Below are positions 7,631 to 15,513 of a stretch of DNA of 23,315 nt, piece after piece. Position numbers and translations under genes: made by a program. The first letter of the stretch is position 1; each line of letters begins with the position of its first letter. Below the pieces are notes generated by a model. It did not search any database and was not told where the DNA came from. It saw only the letters and a list, made by a program, of their open reading frames with translations. The stretch is from NCBI GenBank assembly GCA_900546315.1, contig URCP01000041.1:1-23315 (forward strand). Direction: 5' to 3'. This stretch comes from an uncultured Eubacteriales bacterium (lineage in GTDB: Bacteria > Bacillota > Clostridia > Oscillospirales > CAG-272).

Positions 7631-8670
7631 GACATATAAACATACCGATATTTATCCCGCATCTCGGATGCCCCAACGACTGCGTCTTCTGCAATCAGCG
7701 GAGGATATCCGGAAAGCAGGAGTTCGATATCCGGAGCGTTGAGGGCGAACTCGAGCGCGCGGTTTCAACTATAGATTACCGAAGCTGTGAGGTCGAGATC
7801 GCCTTCTTCGGAGGGAGCTTCACCGGAATCGACCGCGGAGACATGGTGTACCTGCTGTCTCTCGCGAAGAGATATATAGACGCCGGAAAGGCTCAGGCGG
7901 TGCGGCTCTCGACGAGACCGGACTATATCGACGGGGAGATACTTGATATCCTCGGGAAATACGGCGTGACTGACATTGAACTCGGTATACAGAGTATGTC
8001 AGACAGGGTTCTCTCGGCGTCGAGGCGCGGGCATACGGCCGAGTGCTCTAGGAGAGCGTGCCGCATGATAACCGACCGGGGCTTCAATCTCGTCGGTCAG
8101 ATGATGATAGGCCTGCCGGAGTCGACGATTGACGACGAGATAAGCACGGCGCGGGAGATATCGGAGATGTGCGGGGCGGCGAGGATATATCCGACGGTCG
8201 TGTTCCGCGACACCGACCTCTGCGGGATGACCGAGAGCGGAAATTATCTGCCGCTGACGCTCGAGGACGCGGTCAGGCGTTCCGAGGCGGCTCTGAATGT
8301 TTTCATAGAGCACCATATCCCGGTCATACGTCTTGGTCTCTGCGCGGCGGACAACCTTTTTGAGCCGGGTGCGATCGCGGGCGGCGCGTACCACAGCGCG
8401 GTCGGGGAGATGGTCTACGCGGAGCATTATTACAGGGTCATGCGGGATTATATCGAGAAAAATCATCTGAAAGACGAAATCTCAGGGAAAAACATCGTGA
8501 TCGAGGTCCCGAAGGGCGAGGTCTCGAAGGTATCCGGACAGAAGCGTGCGAACAAGCTCCGACTTCAAAATGAATATAATGTAAAAAATGTCAGGATCAT
8601 TGAAAACCCGGAACTTTTTTGGTATAATATAAGGATGAGGGCAGATTGGCGCGTCGACGCGTCGGTCTGA
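7627..8670 (+). CDS. Elp3-like radical SAM protein of the rnc-smc cluster
   Basis: This is a radical S-adenosylmethionine enzyme of unassigned substrate. The 4Fe-4S cluster motif is C15-x3-C19-x2-C22 in PHLGCPNDCVFCNQRRISG. It is followed by FFGGSFTGI, LSTRPDYI and ELGIQSMSD, the usual Elp3/coproporphyrinogen-oxidase-like core motifs, and by GLPEST. At 347 residues it lacks the acetyltransferase domain of true Elp3, so tRNA wobble acetylation chemistry cannot be assumed. The same kind of gene occurs between rnc and smc in many Clostridia, which suggests an RNA-related role (inference). It overlaps rnc by 4 nt. The last 35 or so codons are unusually AT-rich and encode a non-conserved tail (KNVRIIENPELFWYN), because they also carry the smc promoter. 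Confidence 0.88.
   Translation: MRHINIPIFIPHLGCPNDCVFCNQRRISGKQEFDIRSVEGELERAVSTIDYRSCEVEIAFFGGSFTGIDRGDMVYLLSLAKRYIDAGKAQAVRLSTRPDYIDGEILDILGKYGVTDIELGIQSMSDRVLSASRRGHTAECSRRACRMITDRGFNLVGQMMIGLPESTIDDEISTAREISEMCGAARIYPTVVFRDTDLCGMTESGNYLPLTLEDAVRRSEAALNVFIEHHIPVIRLGLCAADNLFEPGAIAGGAYHSAVGEMVYAEHYYRVMRDYIEKNHLKDEISGKNIVIEVPKGEVSKVSGQKRANKLRLQNEYNVKNVRIIENPELFWYNIRMRADWRVDASV
8600..8628 (+). promoter_or_regulatory. Internal promoter for smc-ftsY
   Basis: TTGAAA (8600-8605), a 17-nt spacer and TATAAT (8623-8628) form a near-perfect sigma-A promoter inside the 3' end of the radical SAM gene. The predicted start near 8635 gives a leader of about 65 nt before smc. The local AT-rich patch stands out in GC-rich coding sequence, which supports selection for a promoter. 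Confidence 0.75.
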
Positions 8671-8700
8671 CAAAATGTAAAGGGAACGGAGGAAAAGCCC

Positions 8701-11700
8701 ATGTATCTTAAATCTCTTGAATTATTCGGCTTCAAGTCGTTCCCTGACCGGACGGTTCTGAACTTCGCGGGCGGAGCCGATTCGGTCGTCGGCGCGACGG
8801 TCGTCGTCGGACCAAACGGAAGCGGAAAGTCGAACATATCCGACGCGATGCGCTGGGTGCTCGGCGAGGTGTCCTCGAAGTCGATCCGCGGAAATCGCAT
8901 GGAGGACGTCATCTTCGGCGGAACCGACGACAGGCGGCAGATGAATTTCGCCGAGGTTTCGGTGACGTTCGACAATTCGGACAGGCTCATGGAGTACGAC
9001 AGCGACGAGGTTATCGTCACGAGACGCTATCTGCGCCGCGGTGAGAGTGAATATTTCATAAATCGCCGACCCGTGAGACTGCGCGATATACATGAGCTCT
9101 TCATGAACACCGGCGTCGGACGAGAGGGTTACTCGATAATCGGACAGGGGCGTATCGCGGAGATCATATCTCAGCGCAGCGAGGATCGCCGGTCGATATT
9201 CGAGGAAGCCGCCGGAATATCGAAATACCGGTACAAAAAGGAAGAGGCTGAAGACAAGCTCGCGTCGGTCGACGAGAATCTGACGAGGTTGAACGACATA
9301 ATGTCCGAACTCGAGGGTCGCGTAGGACCGCTCGAAAAGGAAAGCGAGCGGGCGAAGAGATATCTCGAGTATTACGAAATAAAGAAGCGCGACGACATAG
9401 CCCTCTGGCTGCATGATTCGGATAAGCTCGCTGATGAGCTCAAAGCCGCGAACGACAGGCTGACACTTGCGAAGACAGAGCTTGACATCGCGTCCGAGGC
9501 GCTCGCGACCCTCGAGAATCAGAACGAACGGGTTTTTGAGGCGTCTCAGGAATCAAAGTATAAATACGAAAAGCTCCAGAGTGCGATTGACGCCGAGTCG
9601 AAGCGCCAGCACGAGTTTGACAGCTCAATAAAGCTGACCGAGAATGATATCGCGCACAGAAAAGCGCAGATCTCAGAGCGCGAGGCGTCGAGAGAAAAGC
9701 TCGCGGAAAAGCAGGCGGAGCTCGAAAAGGTTCTCGAAGAGAAGAAGAAAAATCTTGAGAACTCGCGTGAGCGGGAGACAGAGCTTGCGGAAAAGATGAC
9801 AAAGCTCGAGGCGGACACCGCTGTTCTCCGCGCAAAACGAGCCGATCTCGCGAAGAAGCTCGACGACCAGCACGCGGAGCAGAAGAAGAAAGAGGACCGC
9901 CTTGTAGAATTGAAGATCCGTCTGTCCGTCCTCGACGCGACCGAGAAGAGCGACGGCGAGAAGACGGCGTCGATAGAGAGCGATATCGCGAAATATTCGG
10001 AGAGCATAGCGCTCCTCGAGGACCGCATACAGAAAGCTGTGAAGGTCATCGCGGATTACGACGCGAAGGCGGCGGAGTTCCGTGAGAAGTCGAAGGAACA
10101 CGAAGAGTCAGTCGAGGCGGAAAAGCGGAAGAAACAGGATTACATCGACAAGGCGAACTCCGTCTATCTCGACTATACCGCGAAGAAGCACCGCATCGAC
10201 GCTATACGCCGTATGGAGGAACTGTTCGAGGGCTATTCACAGAGCGTCCGCTTTATCATGAGCGAATACGAGGCGGGCAGAGTCGATGGCACAAAGCAGA
10301 TTGCCGCCTCCGGAGACGATCGTCCCGGCGGGCGGATCTGGGGGCCGGTGTCGAGACATATAAGCGTCAATAATAAATATGTCCTCGCGATAGAGACGGC
10401 TCTCGGCGCGAATATACAGAATATCATAGTAGACGACGACGCGACCGCCAAGGCGGCTATAGCGCACCTCAAGAAAAAGAGCGCGGGTCGCGCGACATTC
10501 TATCCGATAAGCTCGATGAAGCCGCGCTACAGTCCGATTCCGGAGTCCGAGTGCCAAAAGTTCGCGGGCTACATAGGGACGGCGGACAGCGTTCTGAAAT
10601 ACGACGCGCGTTTCGACGGGATAATCCGGAACCTGCTCGCGTCGACGCTCATCTTCGATAACCTCGACAACGCGTCGGTTATGGCGAAGGCGACGGGGTA
10701 CCGCGCGCGGGTCGTCACTCTCGACGGTCAGGTCATAAACGCGGGGGGCTCGTTCACGGGCGGTTCGGCGAAGCGAGACTCCGGAATGCTCACGAGAAAG
10801 AGCGAGACCGAGAAGCTGAAGACCGAGACCGCGGAGCTCGCGAAGACGCTCGAGAGCTTCAAGACCGCGCAGAACGACTGCGACGCAAGAATCGCCGCGG
10901 ATACGAAGGAAATTAACGCCCTGTCCGCTCAGCTTGGTATGCTATCCTCCCTCAGCGGCGCCGAGAAGACGCAGCTCGAGGTTCTCCGCAGCCAGTCGAA
11001 CGGCGAGAAGAATATGAAAAAATCGCTCGAGGAAGATCTTGAGCGCCTGAAGAACGGCTACGACGAACGCGCCGAGGGAATGGCGAAGCTGACCGGTGAG
11101 TCGGAAACGCTGAAAAAGGAAATAGCGGAAATCGCGGATACGCGGGATGGCGAGGCAGTCGATCTCGGTGAGCTTGACAGCTGTCTCGAGGCGTCCGACC
11201 GCGAGCGCGAGGGGCTTTTAGTCTCGCGCGCGGAGGCGGGCAAGGACATCGAGAACGCCGGGCGCGAGCTGTCCGAGGCGGAGCTCAGACTCGCCGAGAG
11301 CCGCGCCGGGATAAGCGACAACGAGGAAGCTGTGAAGCGTCTGTCCGACGCGAACAAGGAAGCCGGCGAAAAGCTGACGACACTCAGGTCAGAGCTTGAT
11401 GCCTCGGCGGAAAAACTGAAGCAGCTCGGTCTCGAGAGGGCGGAGACGAGCGCGAAGAACCTCGAGTTCGAGTCAAGGCTCTCGAAGCTCCGCGCCGAGA
11501 TAAAGACGCACACTGATAAAAAAGAGGTCTGCTTCAGGGAGCACACGCTCGCCGAGACGAGGCAGAAAAACCTTGTGACCGAAAAGGACAAGCTCGCCGC
11601 GAGACTGTGGGAGGATTACGAGCTGACATATTCCGGCGCGCTCGAGTGCGGAAAGCCCGCGACTGAGGAGGAGCGCCCCGCGATGACCGCGGAGCTCGCC

Positions 11701-12363
11701 GACATGAAGGCGAAGATTAAGGCGCTCGGAAGCGTGAATCTATCGGCTATCGACGAGTACACCGAAGTGAAGAAGCGCTACGACTTCATGACCTCGCAGA
11801 TAAACGACCTTGAGAAATCGAAGGAGAATCTGCTTGAGATAATCTTCAAGCTCGAGGCGGAGATGCGCGAGACCTTCGCGTCCGCGTTCGCCGAGATCGA
11901 CCGGAACTTCAAGATCGTTTTCAGGGAGCTGTTCGGCGGAGGCACGGCGGAGCTTGTGCTGTCCGATCCGGAGAACGTGCTCGAGAGCGGAATCGAGATC
12001 CGCGTCGCGCCGCCCGGAAAGATCATCAAGAGCCTCATGCTGCTGTCGGGCGGTGAGCAGGCGTTCGTCGCTATCGCGATAATTTTCGCGATACTGCGCG
12101 TGAACCCGACGCCGTTCTGTATCTTCGATGAGATAGAGGCGGCGCTCGATGAGTCGAACGTGTTCAGATTCGCGGATTACCTGAAGCGTTATTCCGACCG
12201 CACGCAGTTCATCGTGATAACACACCGCCGCGGCACGATGGAGATAGCTGACCGCATCTACGGCGTGACGATGCAGGAGAGGGGCATATCGAAGGTGCTC
12301 GAGCTCGACGTCAGAGCCGCCGAGGAGACAATCGGTGAAAATAAGAACGACGAAAAACAGTAA
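8701..12363 (+). CDS. smc: Chromosome segregation protein SMC
   Basis: SMC is the ATPase core of bacterial condensin. It dimerises, binds ScpA/ScpB and organises the chromosome. The 1220-residue protein begins MYLKSLELFGFKSF. Walker A is GPNGSGKSN (about 37-45). Two long coiled coils flank a hinge (about 535-690) that includes GPVSRHISV, GRATFYP and GQVINAGGSFTGGS. The ABC signature is LSGGEQ (1115-1120) and Walker B is FCIFDEIEAALDE (about 1140-1152). The signature is followed by AFVAIAII rather than the more usual ALTAIALL, a mild variation. The length is slightly above the common 1170-1190. GGAGG at 8689-8693 gives a good SD. It has its own upstream promoter. scpA and scpB are not in the window. 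Confidence 0.97.
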   Translation: MYLKSLELFGFKSFPDRTVLNFAGGADSVVGATVVVGPNGSGKSNISDAMRWVLGEVSSKSIRGNRMEDVIFGGTDDRRQMNFAEVSVTFDNSDRLMEYDSDEVIVTRRYLRRGESEYFINRRPVRLRDIHELFMNTGVGREGYSIIGQGRIAEIISQRSEDRRSIFEEAAGISKYRYKKEEAEDKLASVDENLTRLNDIMSELEGRVGPLEKESERAKRYLEYYEIKKRDDIALWLHDSDKLADELKAANDRLTLAKTELDIASEALATLENQNERVFEASQESKYKYEKLQSAIDAESKRQHEFDSSIKLTENDIAHRKAQISEREASREKLAEKQAELEKVLEEKKKNLENSRERETELAEKMTKLEADTAVLRAKRADLAKKLDDQHAEQKKKEDRLVELKIRLSVLDATEKSDGEKTASIESDIAKYSESIALLEDRIQKAVKVIADYDAKAAEFREKSKEHEESVEAEKRKKQDYIDKANSVYLDYTAKKHRIDAIRRMEELFEGYSQSVRFIMSEYEAGRVDGTKQIAASGDDRPGGRIWGPVSRHISVNNKYVLAIETALGANIQNIIVDDDATAKAAIAHLKKKSAGRATFYPISSMKPRYSPIPESECQKFAGYIGTADSVLKYDARFDGIIRNLLASTLIFDNLDNASVMAKATGYRARVVTLDGQVINAGGSFTGGSAKRDSGMLTRKSETEKLKTETAELAKTLESFKTAQNDCDARIAADTKEINALSAQLGMLSSLSGAEKTQLEVLRSQSNGEKNMKKSLEEDLERLKNGYDERAEGMAKLTGESETLKKEIAEIADTRDGEAVDLGELDSCLEASDREREGLLVSRAEAGKDIENAGRELSEAELRLAESRAGISDNEEAVKRLSDANKEAGEKLTTLRSELDASAEKLKQLGLERAETSAKNLEFESRLSKLRAEIKTHTDKKEVCFREHTLAETRQKNLVTEKDKLAARLWEDYELTYSGALECGKPATEEERPAMTAELADMKAKIKALGSVNLSAIDEYTEVKKRYDFMTSQINDLEKSKENLLEIIFKLEAEMRETFASAFAEIDRNFKIVFRELFGGGTAELVLSDPENVLESGIEIRVAPPGKIIKSLMLLSGGEQAFVAIAIIFAILRVNPTPFCIFDEIEAALDESNVFRFADYLKRYSDRTQFIVITHRRGTMEIADRIYGVTMQERGISKVLELDVRAAEETIGENKNDEKQ

Positions 12364-12369
12364 GATAGC

Positions 12370-12390
12370 ACGAAAGGTGTAGTCATAAAA
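12370..12390 (+). promoter_or_regulatory. Conserved ribosome-binding cassette before ftsY
   Basis: ACGAAAGG (12370-12377), 13 nt, then the ATG at 12391. It differs from the rnc cassette at three bases and keeps the TCATAAAA tail. Confidence 0.6.
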
Positions 12391-13299
12391 ATGGGATTTT
12401 TTGAAAAACTCAAAGAAGGGCTGACGAAGACGAAGAACGCCATCTTCAAGCAGGTGGACAATCTCTTCAAGAGCTTCGTGAAGGTCGACGAGGATATGCT
12501 CGAGGAGCTCGAGGAGCTGCTCATAATGGCTGACGTCGGCGCGGCGTCGAGCGAGGAGATAATCTCGAGGCTCCGCGAAAAGATTAAAGAGGACCGCATA
12601 ACCGATCCGGAGGACTGCCGGATTGCGCTCAGAGACATACTCGTCGACATGATAGGCGAGGGCGAGCCGCTGAAGCTCGACACGAAGCCGAGCGTGATAC
12701 TCGTCATCGGAGTGAACGGCGTCGGAAAGACGACGTCGATCGCGAAAATCGCGCACAGGCTTAAGGAGAACGGCAAGCATGTGATGCTCGCCGCCGCCGA
12801 TACTTTCAGAGCTGCCGCTATCGACCAGCTCCAGATCTGGGCTGACAGGGTCGGCGTTGAGCTCATAAAGCACACGGAGGGCTCCGACCCCGCCGCGGTC
12901 GTTTTCGACGCCGCGAGCGCCGCCAAGAAGCGTCAGGCGGACGTTCTGATAATCGACACCGCCGGAAGGCTTCATAACAAAAAGAACCTGATGGATGAGC
13001 TGGCAAAGATAAACCGTGTGGTCGACCGTGAGCTTCCGGGCTGCTCGCGTGAGACGCTTCTCGTTCTCGACGCGACGACCGGGCAGAACGCCGTCAGCCA
13101 GGCGAAGGAATTCAAGCACGCCGCCGACATCACCGGACTTATCCTGACAAAGCTCGACGGAACCGCGAAGGGCGGTATCGTGTTCTCGATAAAGAAGGAG
13201 CTCGACATACCGGTCAAGTTCATCGGCGTCGGTGAGAAATACGACGATATGCAGACGTTCGACGCGAAGCAGTTCGTGGACGCGCTGTTCGAGGCTTGA
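12391..13299 (+). CDS. ftsY: Signal recognition particle receptor FtsY
   Basis: FtsY is the membrane-associated GTPase that receives the SRP-ribosome complex and delivers it to SecYEG. The 302-residue protein has the N helical domain (about 1-95) followed by the G domain. The G domain contains the P-loop GVNGVGKTT (107-115), DTFRAAA (from 137), DTAGR (from 189), LDATTGQNA, TKLDG (253-257) and the closing GVGEKYDDMQTFD. The acidic A domain seen in E. coli is absent, as usual in Bacillota. ATG 12391 is supported by CGAAAGG at 12371-12377 and by the N-terminus MGFFEKLKEGL. It follows smc by 27 nt, the classic smc-ftsY pair. Its stop is 5 nt before the rdgB ATG. Confidence 0.97.
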   Translation: MGFFEKLKEGLTKTKNAIFKQVDNLFKSFVKVDEDMLEELEELLIMADVGAASSEEIISRLREKIKEDRITDPEDCRIALRDILVDMIGEGEPLKLDTKPSVILVIGVNGVGKTTSIAKIAHRLKENGKHVMLAAADTFRAAAIDQLQIWADRVGVELIKHTEGSDPAAVVFDAASAAKKRQADVLIIDTAGRLHNKKNLMDELAKINRVVDRELPGCSRETLLVLDATTGQNAVSQAKEFKHAADITGLILTKLDGTAKGGIVFSIKKELDIPVKFIGVGEKYDDMQTFDAKQFVDALFEA

Positions 13300-13304
13300 A
13301 AACC

Positions 13305-13919
13305 ATGCTGAAATTTGTTTTAGCGTCGAGAAACAAAAAAAAGATACGCGAGCTTGAAACTTTTCTCACGGGTATACCGTCTGATAAGGTGATTCTTTCC
13401 CTTGACGACATCGGATACCATGGCGAGATCGTCGAGGACGGGAAAACCTTCGCGGAGAATTCGCTTATCAAGGCGTCGGTTCCGGCGAAGCTCGGGTATA
13501 TCGGCGTCGCCGACGATTCCGGGCTTGAGGTCGACGCGCTGAACGGCGCGCCGGGCGTATATTCCGCGAGATATTCCGGAGAGGGCGCGACTGATGAGAA
13601 GAACAACGCGAAGCTGCTCTCGGAGCTTGAAGATGTTCCGGACGACAAGCGCACCGCGCGGTTCCGGACAGTCGTCACCTGCGCGTTCCCGGACGGAACG
13701 TACTTTCAGGTCGACGGCTGCTGCGAGGGAAAAATACTGAGGGCTCCGGAGGGGAGCGGCGGCTTCGGCTATGACCCGCTCTTCTGGTACGCGCCGTTTG
13801 AAAAGACCTTCGCGTCGCTGACGCCGGAGGAGAAGAACGCGGTGAGCCACCGCGGCAAGGCGATGAGAAAGTTCGCTGGGGAGCTTCCGGGAGAGCTCGC
13901 GAAGCGCGGAATAAACTGA
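13305..13919 (+). CDS. rdgB: XTP/dITP pyrophosphatase (RdgB/HAM1 family)
   Basis: This enzyme hydrolyses non-canonical purine nucleotides (XTP, dITP, ITP) to the monophosphates and keeps them out of nucleic acids. The 204-residue protein opens MLKFVLASRNKKKIRELE, the canonical nucleotide-binding start. It contains ADDSGLEVDALNGAPGVYSARYSG, FRTVVTCAFPDG, GSGGFGYDPLFWY and VSHRGKAMRKF. ATG 13305 is preferred over the in-frame TTG at 13296, which overlaps the ftsY stop, because it matches the family N-terminus and has GAGG at 13291-13294. It is followed by yhbY and nadD. Confidence 0.95.
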   Translation: MLKFVLASRNKKKIRELETFLTGIPSDKVILSLDDIGYHGEIVEDGKTFAENSLIKASVPAKLGYIGVADDSGLEVDALNGAPGVYSARYSGEGATDEKNNAKLLSELEDVPDDKRTARFRTVVTCAFPDGTYFQVDGCCEGKILRAPEGSGGFGYDPLFWYAPFEKTFASLTPEEKNAVSHRGKAMRKFAGELPGELAKRGIN

Positions 13920-13942
13920 GTTATATTTTGGAGAGAAATCAT

Positions 13943-14236
13943 ATGCTGACAAGCAAACAGCGCGCGTATCTTCGCGCGATGGCGGCGCCTATGGACACGA
14001 TCTTTCAGGTCGGCAAGGGCGGCGTCAACGACAATATGTGTGAGCAGATCTCGAACGCTCTTGAGGCGAGGGAGCTGATCAAACTGCGTGTTCTTGACAA
14101 CTGCGACCTTAACGCTAAGGAAGCCGCGCAGATCATCTCGGAAGAGACAAACTCCGATGTCGTGCAGGTCATCGGCACGCGATTCGTTCTTTACCGCGAG
14201 TCGGTCGATCACAAGAAGATCGAACTGCCGCGATGA
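13943..14236 (+). CDS. yhbY: RNA-binding ribosome assembly factor YhbY (CRM domain)
   Basis: YhbY is a small CRM-domain protein that associates with pre-50S ribosomal particles. The 97-residue sequence starts MLTSKQRAYLRAMAAPMDTIFQVGKGGV, close to the family consensus including the GKGG loop that contacts RNA. It continues with ALEARELIKLRVL and ends with a typical VIGTRFVLYRES strand. The ATG at 13943 has GGAGAG (13930-13935) 7 nt upstream; the upstream TTG at 13928 overlaps that SD and is rejected. The TGA stop overlaps the nadD ATG by 4 nt, so the two are coupled. Confidence 0.94.
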   Translation: MLTSKQRAYLRAMAAPMDTIFQVGKGGVNDNMCEQISNALEARELIKLRVLDNCDLNAKEAAQIISEETNSDVVQVIGTRFVLYRESVDHKKIELPR

Positions 14237-14844
14237 AAACTGTCGAAAAGCTCGGGATATACGGCGGAACCTTTTCGCCGATACACAACGGACATATACG
14301 CGCGGCGGAGAAGTTTCTCTCCGACATCGAGCTTGACAGACTGCTGATCATGCCGGCGGCGATACCACCGCACAAGGCGGCGGACGGCGTTTCCGGCGAG
14401 GACCGGCTCGAGATGGCGCGCATAGCGTTCGAGGGCGCTGACCCGAGGCTCGAGGTCTGTGACTTCGAGGTGCGCCGCGAGGGCAGGAGCTACACTATAA
14501 ACACGCTCGAGCACTTCACGTCGCCGGACCGGCGGATATATATGCTGGTCGGCACCGATATGTTCCTGACTCTCCCGGAGTGGAGGCGCGCGGAGGACAT
14601 ATTCAGGCTCGCCGACATAGTGCTCATGCGCCGCGAAAAGCTCGATGAGACCGGCAGACTGATCGCGGAAAAGAAGCTCGGATATGAGCGTGAATTCGGC
14701 GCGCGGGTTCATATTATCGACGAGGAGCCGCTCGAGATGTCCTCGACCGAGCTGCGTGAAAAGCTGCGGCGCGGCGAGCCGGTCGACAAACTGATACCGG
14801 ACGGCGTCGCGCGGTATATACGCGAAAAGAAACTTTACACCTGA
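14233..14844 (+). CDS. nadD: Nicotinate-nucleotide adenylyltransferase NadD
   Basis: NadD joins nicotinate mononucleotide and ATP to give deamido-NAD, a late step of NAD synthesis. The 203-residue protein has the nucleotidyltransferase motif GIYGGTFSPIHNGH (8-21), the segment FEVRREGRSYTINTLEH, LVGTDMFLTLPEW, and the second ATP-binding signature SSTELREKLRRG near the C-terminus. It starts in a 4-base overlap with yhbY and is followed by yqeK, the usual Bacillota order. No unusual features. Confidence 0.96.
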   Translation: MKTVEKLGIYGGTFSPIHNGHIRAAEKFLSDIELDRLLIMPAAIPPHKAADGVSGEDRLEMARIAFEGADPRLEVCDFEVRREGRSYTINTLEHFTSPDRRIYMLVGTDMFLTLPEWRRAEDIFRLADIVLMRREKLDETGRLIAEKKLGYEREFGARVHIIDEEPLEMSSTELREKLRRGEPVDKLIPDGVARYIREKKLYT

Positions 14845-14871
14845 TTGTACGAAAGGCATGGTCATACTGGA
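14845..14871 (+). promoter_or_regulatory. Conserved ribosome-binding cassette before yqeK
   Basis: It begins immediately after the nadD stop. The first 22 bases (14845-14866) are identical to 6880-6901 upstream of rnc. CGAAAGG at 14850-14856 is 15 nt before ATG 14872, two more than in the other copies. Confidence 0.65.
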
Positions 14872-15513
14872 ATGCTTACAAAAAAACAAGAGGAAGACCT
14901 CGCGGGTCTGCGCGAGAAGGTAGCCGGGGTCGTGACCGGAAAGCGCCTGACGCACACGTACGGCGTCGAGCGCGAGATCACGCGGCTGTCGGAGGTATAC
15001 GCGCCGGACGAGGAGTACCGGCTGCGCGCCGCAGCCCTGCTCCATGACATCACAAAACAGAAGAAGGGCGACGAACAGACCGCGCTCTGCGACAAATACG
15101 GAATAAAATACACGAAGGAAGACACCCTGATGCCGAAGACTTTCCACGCGCGGACCGCCGTGGAGGTCATAAAGCATGACTTCCCGGAATTTGCCGATGA
15201 TTATATCCTTGGAGCCGTGAGATACCACACGACAGGCAGAAAGGGCATGACGACCGGAGAAAAGCTGCTGTACCTAGCAGATTATATCGAGGATACACGC
15301 ACCTTTGAGGACTGCGTGAAGCTCCGCGAGTATTTTTACACAGGGCTTGAGAAGTGCGCGGACGCGAAGGACCGCGAGAGTCTGCTGTCGGATACGCTCA
15401 TACTGTCGTTTGATATGACGATCCGCGGGCTTATCGACGACGGGACGCCGATCCATCAGGATACCTTCGAGGCGAGAAACTACCTTATCGAGGTAAAGGA
15501 ATTTGAACAATAA
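14872..15513 (+). CDS. yqeK: HD-domain symmetrical Ap4A hydrolase YqeK
   Basis: YqeK-family proteins are metal-dependent HD-domain hydrolases that split diadenosine tetraphosphate into two ADP, keeping this alarmone low. The 213-residue protein has the metal-binding pattern RLTHTYGVEREI, then ALLHDITK, HARTAVEV, VRYHTTGRKGMTTGEKLLYLADYIEDTR. These provide the H...HD...H...H...D ligands. The ATG at 14872 follows the conserved SD cassette. A TTG at 14845 in the same frame would place the cassette inside the protein and adds non-family residues, so I reject it. It lies between nadD and the LCP gene; the latter's start overlaps its last 11 nt. Confidence 0.92.
   Translation: MLTKKQEEDLAGLREKVAGVVTGKRLTHTYGVEREITRLSEVYAPDEEYRLRAAALLHDITKQKKGDEQTALCDKYGIKYTKEDTLMPKTFHARTAVEVIKHDFPEFADDYILGAVRYHTTGRKGMTTGEKLLYLADYIEDTRTFEDCVKLREYFYTGLEKCADAKDRESLLSDTLILSFDMTIRGLIDDGTPIHQDTFEARNYLIEVKEFEQ

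Noticed and set aside
11740..13119. A 459-codon open frame on the minus strand across smc and ftsY
   Set aside because: It spans two clearly real plus-strand genes with intact motifs; its composition is that of GC-rich antisense, without recognisable domains.
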